Below are positions 55,678 through 64,000 of a stretch of 64,000 nucleotides of DNA, piece by piece; within the stretch, counting starts at the first letter, position 1, and each line of letters opens with the position of its first letter. A model generated the notes under the pieces. It saw nothing but the letters and a program-made list of their open reading frames with translations, did no database searches and was not told the origin of the DNA. The translations under genes were made by a program, and so were the position numbers. The stretch lies in assembly GCF_006874705.1 (NCBI RefSeq), contig NZ_CP035382.1, forward strand, positions 1,550,001 to 1,614,000, in the 5' to 3' direction. The stretch comes from Leclercia adecarboxylata. Its GTDB lineage: Bacteria > Pseudomonadota > Gammaproteobacteria > Enterobacterales > Enterobacteriaceae.

Positions 55678-55704
55678 GGCCCGGCAAGCAATACGCCGCC
55701 GGGC
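55678..55704. repeat. short REP-like palindrome
   Basis: GCCCGGC and GCCGGGC enclose aagcaatac in the gap between the convergent yhjE and yhjG genes. Confidence 0.5.
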
Positions 55705-55715
55705 AAATCCCCGCT

Positions 55716-57758
55716 CTATTTCTTCATCTGCGACAGAATCACCTGACACTGATTGGCCTGCCCCTCTGACGGGGAAATGAGCGCCAGCAGTGCTGCCGCT
55801 GGCGTCACCAGCGTTGCCAGCGCCGCAGCCACCGCACCACGCGCAATCAACGGTCCCGCCTTCACTCCCGCATCCGGATCTTTAAAGCTACCGCGTACGT
55901 ACAACGGCGAGCGCAGCGTCACGATGCGAATGCCTTTACTTTCAGGGTTAATCGTCAGATCCAGCTGCTCAGAAGCCATGCTGGCCGTGCCGGTAATGTT
56001 GATCACCGCATTTTCAGTATCAAAAGCAAAAATCTGCGGACGGGCAACGCCGTTGACCAGGTCGATATTGGCCGCCGCACAGTTGACCCTCACCTCATCG
56101 TCACCAAAAATCTGCCCGACCAGGAAGTTGCCAACGTTAAGCCCGAGGATCTCCATCAGGTTGCGGCTGACCAGCCCATCGTTCATCAGCAGCTTCAGGT
56201 TACCGTTACCGTTGCCCAGCAGGGCCGCCACGGAGTTACCCGTGCCACGGATGGTCGCATCGCCGTTCATCTCCCCGAGGGTTTTTTGCATCAGCTCCAC
56301 ATCGGGCATCAGCTGTTTAAGCTTCAGCCGGCGGGCCTGGATCTCCGCCTGGCCGCGCATCGGTTTCTTGTCACCTTCCAGCTTGATGTTGGCCGAGATC
56401 GTCCCGCCCGCCATGCCAAATTTCAGCGGCTTCAGCTGCAGGTCAGCATTTTTGAGAATGATATGGGTCGAGAGATCGCTGAGCGGCAGGCTGCTGCCGT
56501 GCTCGATTCGACGCCCCTTGAAGCGCACGTCGGCATCCATCACATCCCATTTATCGGTTTCGAAGCGGTCGTTAGGCAGCACTTTCCCTGACGGCGGTGC
56601 CTCCTTTCTCACCTTCTGCGCCTTGGTGCCTTTGCCGGAGTCAACGCCAATCAGCGGCCCCAGATCGGCCAGCCTCAGCTGCCGGGACTCCATGTCGCCT
56701 TCCAGCTTCGGCCGTGGTTTACCGGTGCTGTAGGTCAGCGAGCCATGAATATCGCTGTCACCGATCCGGCCATTGAAGTCGCGGTAGTCATAGACGGACG
56801 ATTTTTCAGGGTCGATTTTTGCCACCAGATGGCCGTCGGTTTCAAACGGTGGTGTATCCGGGAGCAGTACCCCGGTCAGTTCGTACAGTTCGCCCAGCGA
56901 ATCCCCGGAGAATTTGAGGCGCAGATCGACCCCGCCCATCTTCATGGGATCGCTCACCGTGCCGACAAAGGCCACCCGGGTGTTGCCGGAGCGGAAATCG
57001 GCCTGCACCGGGAAGGGAGTGCCTTCGCTGCGCAGGGCCAGCATGCCGCCAATTTTGCCGCTACCTTTCAGAGGCTGATCGTTGTAACGCCCCTCGGCTT
57101 TCAGGCCAAAGACGTAATCGCCCACTTTGCCTTTATCATCTTTGCCCTTCGCGCCGGTGACTTCGCTAAAAGGCAGCGCTTTACCCAGCGGATCGACGAA
57201 GATTTCGAGGTTGGCTTTGCTCACCGTATCGTCAATGGTGACGCGCCCGCGATCGAAAATAATGTTGTCGAGACGGAACGACCAGGACGAGGGTTTAGCT
57301 GCGGCCTCTTTGTCTTTGCTATCGGCAAAATCAAAGGTCCAGTTGTTGGTCTTTTCCGACAGGCGGATCAGCCGGGCATCGGGCTTCTGGAGTTTGATCC
57401 ACGGCAGATAGACCGTTTTGGTCAGCAGCGACAGCGGGGCCAGCGTGGCTTCGACGCGCGGCAGATGCACCATAGTGATTTCAGGAATATCGGGTGGGTT
57501 GCCGAGAATAACGTCGTCGGCATGCACGTGTGGCCATGGGACCCAGCTGCGCCAGCCCGTTTCGCCCTTCTGGCGCTCCCATACAACGCCCAGATCGCCG
57601 CGAATGGCGAATGGACGGTTGAGTTCAGTCGAGACTTTCTGGTTGATGGTCGGTTTGAGGCGGTTCCAGTCAAATGTCGCGATCACGACAATAAGCACCA
57701 CAATCAGCAACAAGAAGACCCCCCCGGACCAGGTGATAATCTTCGCTGTTTTTGTCAT
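55716..57758 (-). CDS. yhjG: AsmA family protein YhjG
   Basis: The 680-residue protein has one N-terminal membrane helix (about residues 8-28) and a long periplasmic AsmA-type region, with the conserved C-terminal DUF748/AsmA segment around residues 440-640. It matches E. coli YhjG. AsmA-like proteins are bridge-like lipid transporters between the membranes (as TamB, YhdP and YdbH); a similar role is inferred here. Confidence 0.92.
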   Translation of the reverse strand: MTKTAKIITWSGGVFLLLIVVLIVVIATFDWNRLKPTINQKVSTELNRPFAIRGDLGVVWERQKGETGWRSWVPWPHVHADDVILGNPPDIPEITMVHLPRVEATLAPLSLLTKTVYLPWIKLQKPDARLIRLSEKTNNWTFDFADSKDKEAAAKPSSWSFRLDNIIFDRGRVTIDDTVSKANLEIFVDPLGKALPFSEVTGAKGKDDKGKVGDYVFGLKAEGRYNDQPLKGSGKIGGMLALRSEGTPFPVQADFRSGNTRVAFVGTVSDPMKMGGVDLRLKFSGDSLGELYELTGVLLPDTPPFETDGHLVAKIDPEKSSVYDYRDFNGRIGDSDIHGSLTYSTGKPRPKLEGDMESRQLRLADLGPLIGVDSGKGTKAQKVRKEAPPSGKVLPNDRFETDKWDVMDADVRFKGRRIEHGSSLPLSDLSTHIILKNADLQLKPLKFGMAGGTISANIKLEGDKKPMRGQAEIQARRLKLKQLMPDVELMQKTLGEMNGDATIRGTGNSVAALLGNGNGNLKLLMNDGLVSRNLMEILGLNVGNFLVGQIFGDDEVRVNCAAANIDLVNGVARPQIFAFDTENAVINITGTASMASEQLDLTINPESKGIRIVTLRSPLYVRGSFKDPDAGVKAGPLIARGAVAAALATLVTPAAALLALISPSEGQANQCQVILSQMKK

Positions 57759-57875
57759 CCCATATTTCCCTTTTTACCTTGCCAGTCATGAATATAGTTC
57801 AGACAAGCAAAAAAGGGGCGGCAGCGTCCGGTAATAACGCGTTAACCACGCGCTATTATGGGAAGCAGCCAGGGA

Positions 57876-58646
57876 TTACAGAGTGATGATAACGTTGTCG
57901 AGCGTCTCCATCGGTACCGGACGGGAAAGGAAATAGCCCTGCGCGGCGGCGGCGGGTGAGTTTTGCACATCGCGCCACTCTTCCAGCGTCTCGACACCTT
58001 CGACAATCACGCCCTGGCAGTAGCGGTTCATGAGCTGTAATAACAGCGTGAACAGGTTGCGGCCTTCCGGGGTCTGACGCAGCATAATGAACAGGTCCCG
58101 CGCCACTTTGATGTAGTCGTAACGCACTTCGCTCAGGGCGGAGAAGTTCGCCATGCCGGTGCCAAAGTCGTCCAGCCACAGGGGGCCAAATTCGCACATG
58201 GTGGCAAACGAGGAGTCCTGCGGCAGACGCACGTGCTCCACCAGCTCAAAGCGCAGCCACGGCAGCTGTTGAATCAGCTTCTGCAGGCTCTCATCCTGAC
58301 GCACCGCCAGCAGGGTTGGACCATCAACGTTGACCGAGGCCAGAATGCTGTTGTCAGCGAAGAAGTCCTGTTTTGCCGTCAGCATGCTGAGCTGCTCTTC
58401 AAGGATATCCAGGCGGTGGCGCACCGGCAGTTCCGCAAAATAGCGATCCGGAGCGATCCGCTGTGCCGGGTTGGAGGGATGGGTCACGACGGTCAGGATC
58501 TCGATCGCCATCAGTTTACCGTCGGTGCGGTAAATGGGCTGATAAGTATAAGCACGCTGACATTGCAGCCAGTAGCGATGTTCCTGCAAGTTCTCAATAC
58601 TTGCCTCAGGGATGCTCAGCAGCTGGATGTCCTGCCTTAACTTCAT
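57876..58646 (-). CDS. pdeH: cyclic-di-GMP phosphodiesterase PdeH
   Basis: The 256-residue stand-alone EAL-domain enzyme matches E. coli PdeH (YhjH). The signature is degenerate (AIEIL), but the metal- and loop-binding residues in LWLDDFGTGMANFSAL and VIVEGVET are kept. It lowers c-di-GMP so that YcgR does not brake the flagellum. A consensus FliA promoter upstream shows it belongs to the flagellar regulon. Confidence 0.96.
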   Translation of the reverse strand: MKLRQDIQLLSIPEASIENLQEHRYWLQCQRAYTYQPIYRTDGKLMAIEILTVVTHPSNPAQRIAPDRYFAELPVRHRLDILEEQLSMLTAKQDFFADNSILASVNVDGPTLLAVRQDESLQKLIQQLPWLRFELVEHVRLPQDSSFATMCEFGPLWLDDFGTGMANFSALSEVRYDYIKVARDLFIMLRQTPEGRNLFTLLLQLMNRYCQGVIVEGVETLEEWRDVQNSPAAAAQGYFLSRPVPMETLDNVIITL

Positions 58647-58696
58647 TTCAGATATCCTGTTGAATAGGGAAGAGCCTGTCGGGACTGGTCAAAGGA

Positions 58697-58723
58697 TTAT
58701 CGGCCCGGGCTAAGAGAACTTTA
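58697..58723 (-). promoter_or_regulatory. FliA (sigma-28) promoter of pdeH
   Basis: On the minus strand TAAAGTTC (58716-58723) is followed after 11 bases by GCCGATAA (58697-58704). Only one position differs from the class 3 flagellar consensus TAAAGTTT-N11-GCCGATAA. Confidence 0.92.
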
Positions 58724-58797
58724 TGTTCGGTTGCGGACGAATATTAAAATCTGGGATCTGAAACTTCCCCGAAACTTGTCCGGGTTCAAAAAAATAA

Positions 58798-58812
58798 TGG
58801 AACGTCGTTTTA
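58798..58812. promoter_or_regulatory. possible KdgR site upstream of kdgK
   Basis: TGGAAC-GTC-GTTTTA differs by one base per half from the KdgR pattern TGAAAC-NNT-GTTTCA. It lies 67 bp upstream of kdgK, which is a KdgR target in E. coli. Binding is inferred. Confidence 0.4.
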
Positions 58813-58878
58813 ATACAGTTGACCGCTCCCGGGCTGCAGCGCACACTAGCGCTAATTTAACTGTTCAGGTTCACGACT

Positions 58879-59808
58879 ATGTCTAAGAAAATTGCCGTGA
58901 TCGGCGAATGTATGATCGAACTGTCCCAGAAAGGCGCGGAAGTGAACCGTGGCTTTGGTGGCGATACCTTAAACACCTCGGTGTATATTGCCCGTCAGGT
59001 TGATGCTGATGCGCTGGCGGTCAACTATGTGACTGCCCTGGGCACGGATAATTTCAGCCAGCAGATGCTGGACGCCTGGCAGAGTGAAAACGTTGATATC
59101 TCTCTGACCCAGCGGATGGAAAACCGCCTGCCGGGTCTTTATTACATTGAGACTGATAGCACCGGCGAGCGTACCTTCTACTACTGGCGTAACGAAGCCG
59201 CCGCCAAATTCTGGCTGGAGAGCGACAGCGCCGATCGCATCTGCGAAACGCTGGCCCACTTTGACTATCTCTACCTGAGCGGCATCAGCCTGGCGATCCT
59301 CAGCCCAAACAGCCGTGAAAAACTCTTCTCCCTGCTGCGCGAATGCCGCGCCAACGGCGGAAAGGTGATTTTCGACAATAACTACCGTCCACGCCTGTGG
59401 GCCAGCCGCGAAGAGACGCAGCAGGTTTATACCCGCATGCTTGAATGCACCGATATCGCCTTCTTAACCCTCGATGACGAAGATGCCCTGTGGGGCGAAA
59501 AGCCGGTTGATGAGGTGATCGCCCGTACTCAGGCTGCTGGTGTATCTGAATTCGTGATTAAGCGCGGGGCAGACTCCTGCCTGGTGGCGGTTGCCGGGGA
59601 AGCGGTTGTTGACGTGCCTGCGGTGAAGCTGGCGAAAGAGAAAGTGATTGATACCACCGCGGCGGGTGATTCCTTCAGCGCCGGTTATCTTGCGGTGCGT
59701 CTGACGGGCGGAACCCCGGAAGCGGCAGCGCAGCGCGGCCATCTGACCGCCAGCACGGTGATTCAGTATCGCGGCGCGATCATCCCGCGTGAGGCGATGC
59801 CTGCATAA
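58879..59808 (+). CDS. kdgK: 2-dehydro-3-deoxygluconokinase
   Basis: The 309-residue PfkB-family kinase phosphorylates KDG for entry into the Entner-Doudoroff aldolase step. The N-terminal GECMIELSQ and the catalytic DTTAAGDSFSAGYL (about residue 254), with the base Asp in the GAGD-type loop (AAGD here), are visible. It is divergent from pdeH across 232 bp. The length equals that of the E. coli enzyme. Confidence 0.97.
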   Translation: MSKKIAVIGECMIELSQKGAEVNRGFGGDTLNTSVYIARQVDADALAVNYVTALGTDNFSQQMLDAWQSENVDISLTQRMENRLPGLYYIETDSTGERTFYYWRNEAAAKFWLESDSADRICETLAHFDYLYLSGISLAILSPNSREKLFSLLRECRANGGKVIFDNNYRPRLWASREETQQVYTRMLECTDIAFLTLDDEDALWGEKPVDEVIARTQAAGVSEFVIKRGADSCLVAVAGEAVVDVPAVKLAKEKVIDTTAAGDSFSAGYLAVRLTGGTPEAAAQRGHLTASTVIQYRGAIIPREAMPA

Positions 59809-59862
59809 CTGCGGTCTGGAGCCCTCGTCCCAACCCTCTCCTTTAGTCCGAGGGAGCAAACA

Positions 59863-59891
59863 TTAAAAAAGGCAACTTACGTTGCCTTTTT
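59863..59891. terminator. bidirectional terminator between kdgK and yhjJ
   Basis: AAAAAAGGCAAC-TTAC-GTTGCCTTTTT forms a stem with A and T flanks, able to terminate both convergent genes. Confidence 0.88.
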
Positions 59892-59895
59892 GCTT

Positions 59896-61323
59896 TTATT
59901 TCGCGGGTGCCATAATCCCATCCCACGTCGCCTGCAGATCCTTCATGTTGTATTCCGGCTCGCCTTTCGGCTGCATCAGAATCAGCGACATATCCTGTGA
60001 AAGCTGCTGACGCAGATCCTGGCTCAGCATCTCTGCGGTCAGGCTGTTAAGGAAGTCCTGACGCAGTTTCTGATACTGCTCCGGCGCGATATCCACCACC
60101 TGGTTTTGCAGCGAGCGAATACGCTGGCTGATCAGAATATCGGTATCGGTCCGGGCATAGGTGGCGAACAGTTTTTGCAGCTCGAGGTTTTTCTGCGCCA
60201 CCAGCGCGTTGAACTCCTCTTCGCTCAGGCCGTTCTCACGCACCTTCGCCAGCTCTTTGGCGACCACCGCCATATTGGCGTTCAGCTTGTCGCCCGGCGA
60301 CTCCACGTTAATGGCGCACTGGGCGCGCTGGAACAGCACCCGGCAATCAAAGCCCAGACCAATGTCTTTGGCGTTGTTCTTGCTCAGGGTTTGCTGAACG
60401 TGCCAGAACAGCGCCTCACGGGCTAAATCGGCGCGCCAGTAACGCAGCAGCGCGGCAGATTCGCGAATCGGCTGCCACGGGCTGTCCCACATAATAGAGA
60501 GTCGCTCCTGGCGCACGGCATCGGTCATGATGCTGACCGGCTCTGCACGCAGCGGCGACAGGGTGGGTACCGGCGCAGGGGTACTGCGTTTGCCCTTCAG
60601 CTCGCCAAAGGTTTTGCTGATCTGCTCGATCACCGAGCGGCTATCAATGTTGCCGACCACAATCAGGGTCATGGCGTCCGGGGTGTACCAGGTCTGGTAG
60701 AACGATTTGACCTGCTCGATATCAACCGGTTGTTTCAGCGGCTCCGCCGGATCGTGGCCCAGCAGCGCAGAGCCTTTCAGGCGATAGCGCCACCAGCCCT
60801 CTTTGGTATCCGCCGGCCAGGTCGCCACCATATCGCTGTTGCTCAGGGCATAATTCACGGTATCAGGCGTAATCGAGACGCTACCGGCGGTATCGGACAG
60901 CCAGGTCAACGCCTCTTTGAGCAGATCGTTACGGTTGTTTGGCAGGCTGAGGTTAAACATGGTGTAGTCATAGGAGACAACGGCAGGCGGCAAAGGACGC
61001 TTAGGGTCAATACCCTGTTGCCACAGTGAACGAACCTGTACGGCCTGCAGGCTGCCGCTTTGGGTCAGCGCCAGACGGGGAAGAAAATGGCTGAAACCGC
61101 TCTGTTGCGTACTCTCGGTCAGGGAGCCGGTATTGACGGAAAGGCGGATTTCAATGCGGTCGCTGGGGCGTTGTGGTGTGGCTAAAACCTGCCACTGAAA
61201 ACCGTTCGCCAGCGTACCCTGTTGCCAGGCCGGGTCCGGCTGGAGCGCGTCAGCCTGCACGTAACTGGCTGCTGCCATCATGAGCAAACCGCCGGTTAAG
61301 AGTCGAATTTTTGTGCCCTGCAT
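59896..61323 (-). CDS. yhjJ: M16-family peptidase-like periplasmic protein YhjJ
   Basis: The 475-residue protein begins with a signal peptide (cleaved after VQADA, about residue 25) and has two M16 (insulinase/PqqL-type) domains. At the zinc site, where active enzymes have H-x-x-E-H, it reads HFLPR (in SGFSHFLPRLAL, about residue 82), so zinc-dependent catalysis is unlikely. It may act as a chaperone-like or binding protein. It is somewhat shorter than E. coli YhjJ (498). Confidence 0.9.
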   Translation of the reverse strand: MQGTKIRLLTGGLLMMAAASYVQADALQPDPAWQQGTLANGFQWQVLATPQRPSDRIEIRLSVNTGSLTESTQQSGFSHFLPRLALTQSGSLQAVQVRSLWQQGIDPKRPLPPAVVSYDYTMFNLSLPNNRNDLLKEALTWLSDTAGSVSITPDTVNYALSNSDMVATWPADTKEGWWRYRLKGSALLGHDPAEPLKQPVDIEQVKSFYQTWYTPDAMTLIVVGNIDSRSVIEQISKTFGELKGKRSTPAPVPTLSPLRAEPVSIMTDAVRQERLSIMWDSPWQPIRESAALLRYWRADLAREALFWHVQQTLSKNNAKDIGLGFDCRVLFQRAQCAINVESPGDKLNANMAVVAKELAKVRENGLSEEEFNALVAQKNLELQKLFATYARTDTDILISQRIRSLQNQVVDIAPEQYQKLRQDFLNSLTAEMLSQDLRQQLSQDMSLILMQPKGEPEYNMKDLQATWDGIMAPAK

Positions 61324-61548
61324 GTGAACCCCTGATCAACATTCCTGGTTATAAAGAGTGCCACACGCCCTGTCGCACTCTAAAGATGATGTTCAAAACA
61401 CTCCGATTAGACCGCGCGTGAAGCGAAACGTCACGGCAAGAAGTGAAATATACCCGAAATAAATCTTGTCCGATTATGACAAGTATTCAGGGCCATTATG
61501 CGCAGGAGCCCGCACCCCGACAAGGGAATGCGGGCCAGAGAGAAGATT

Positions 61549-62891
<1,343 letters not shown>

Positions 62892-62993
62892 CCTTAAAAT
62901 AGCACCCAATAATCAGGACAAATAGAAGCTCAGGCTGAATTTGAAACACAAATGTTAAGAAACTTGAGCTGGCTCGCACAAGCCAGCAACATT

Positions 62994-64000
62994 TCATTCA
63001 ACTGTGTGATTGTCATTCTGGTGAAGATAACGGCTTTCAAAAACATCGCCTGGAACGGCTTTAGCAAACAAAAATCCCTGTCCGCACTCCACCCCGGCAT
63101 CAGCCAACCAGCGTCGCTGAGCGTCGGTCTCGACACCCTCGGCGATAATCTCCAGCTTCAGGCTGTGCGCCATCTGGATAATCGCCTCCACCATGCTGCT
63201 GTCGTCAGGCAGCTCCTCGACAAAGGCCTTATCGATTTTCAGCACGTCTACCGGCAGGGTTTTCATATGCTGGAGTTGACGCAGCCCGGCGTACCCCATG
63301 CCAAAATCGTCCAGCGCAATGCGCACGCCGGCATTACGTAGCGGGCGGAGTATTGCCACGGCTTCGTTAGGATCGTCGATCCGACGGCTCTCGGTCACTT
63401 CCAGTATCAGGGTATCAGGCTGGATGCGGTAGCGACCGATCATCTCCAGCAGCTCCGGGACCATGTTCGGGTGCATCAGCTGTAATGCCGACAGGTTAAC
63501 CGACAATGGCATCATTATTCCCCGCGACTGCCAGGCTGACAGCAAACGGCAGGACTCCTCCAGCACCCAGTGACCTACGGTCACAATCAGACCGCAGTTC
63601 TCAATGCGGTCGATCAGCCCTTCCGGGAGCTCCCAGCTGCCATCGGCCTGGCGCATCCGCAGCAGCGCTTCAGCGCTCCTTACCTTGCCGGTATGCAGAT
63701 CCACCTGTGGCTGTAGCCAGATAGCGAAGTGGTTGTGGTCCAGCGCGGTCAGAATATCGTTCTCTTCTGAGAGCCGCTGCTGCGCCTTCTCCATCTGCTC
63801 CGGTTCGAAGAACTGGATCTGGTTCTTTCCTTTCTGCCGGGCAGTAAATGCGGCAGAGAATGCCCGGCGGTAGAGCTGCTCGCCGGTCAGGTTGCCGTTA
63901 AACATGGCGATGCCGATACTGGCGCTCGGGCGCAGCTGGATCCCCTGTACCGGCAACCGTTCATTGATAACGGTGAGTACTTGCTGACCTAGCGTAATGG
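62994..64000 (-). CDS. pdeK: GGDEF-EAL cyclic-di-GMP phosphodiesterase PdeK, 5' end outside the window
   Basis: The visible 335 residues are the C-terminal half. The frame runs through the window edge, with the end of a GGDEF domain ([23 protein letters not shown] region; written here only in part) followed by an EAL domain. The EAL signature SAEALLRM, the [10 protein letters not shown] loop and AEGVET are intact, so phosphodiesterase activity is likely. Position beside dctA matches E. coli yhjK (pdeK). The GGDEF active site lies outside the window. Confidence 0.9.
   Translation of the reverse strand, partial: ITLGQQVLTVINERLPVQGIQLRPSASIGIAMFNGNLTGEQLYRRAFSAAFTARQKGKNQIQFFEPEQMEKAQQRLSEENDILTALDHNHFAIWLQPQVDLHTGKVRSAEALLRMRQADGSWELPEGLIDRIENCGLIVTVGHWVLEESCRLLSAWQSRGIMMPLSVNLSALQLMHPNMVPELLEMIGRYRIQPDTLILEVTESRRIDDPNEAVAILRPLRNAGVRIALDDFGMGYAGLRQLQHMKTLPVDVLKIDKAFVEELPDDSSMVEAIIQMAHSLKLEIIAEGVETDAQRRWLADAGVECGQGFLFAKAVPGDVFESRYLHQNDNHTVE

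Overview
The window is chromosomal DNA of a member of the Enterobacteriaceae close to Enterobacter, Leclercia or Lelliottia. Protein sequences and gene order follow E. coli K-12 closely from rpoH to the yhjK (pdeK) region, but with higher GC and several insertions or replacements relative to K-12. No rRNA, tRNA, CRISPR array, prophage or insertion sequence was seen. Genus assignment is inference.

Layout: (1) 1-8.9 kb, conserved core: rpoH with a regulatory promoter region, ftsX-ftsE-ftsY, rsmD-yhhL, yhhM, yhhN and zntA with a textbook ZntR operator. (2) 8.9-11.7 kb, a DctPQM TRAP transporter inserted between zntA and tusA. (3) 11.9-16.2 kb, tusA, yhhQ (preceded by a 144-bp element with 18-bp terminal inverted repeats), dcrB, yhhS, yhhT. 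(4) 16.2-31.4 kb, a complete aryl polyene (APE) pigment operon of 17 tightly packed genes ending in acpT. In K-12 acpT is an orphan phosphopantetheinyl transferase; here it sits with its probable carrier-protein substrates. (5) 31.4-35.6 kb, accessory metabolism: phenolic acid decarboxylase with a divergent LysR regulator, an SDR, a HAD-IB phosphatase and a TerC-family membrane protein with a structured leader. (6) 35.8-45.2 kb, core: yhiN, pitA, uspB/uspA, rsmJ, prlC (behind a sigma-32-type promoter), rlmJ, gor. (7) 45.3-47.0 kb, a small low-GC island between gor and treF (in K-12 this interval carries the acid-fitness/ars region): a two-helix membrane protein, a pentapeptide-repeat-like protein and a stand-alone caspase-fold peptidase. 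(8) 47-64 kb: treF, a HEPN/ankyrin-like membrane protein, a GNAT acetyltransferase, an SDR divergent from a YhjC-like LysR regulator, yhjD, yhjE, yhjG, pdeH (with a consensus FliA promoter), kdgK, yhjJ, dctA and the 3' part of pdeK, cut by the window end.

How the parts work together: the APE operon holds an activating ligase (ApeH), two carrier proteins (ApeE, ApeF), ketosynthases (ApeO, ApeR) and a ketosynthase-like partner (ApeC), a reductase (ApeQ), two hot-dog dehydratases (ApeI, ApeP), a thioesterase (ApeK), lipid-tailoring enzymes (ApeD, ApeJ, a methyltransferase), export proteins (ApeL, ApeM, ApeN) and the phosphopantetheinyl transferase AcpT. This is a self-contained type II polyketide route to an outer-membrane polyene lipid. 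The gor-treF island is the best candidate for an undescribed system: a catalytic-dyad caspase-like protein beside a pentapeptide-type binding protein and a small membrane protein suggests a defence or cell-death module. That is inference only.
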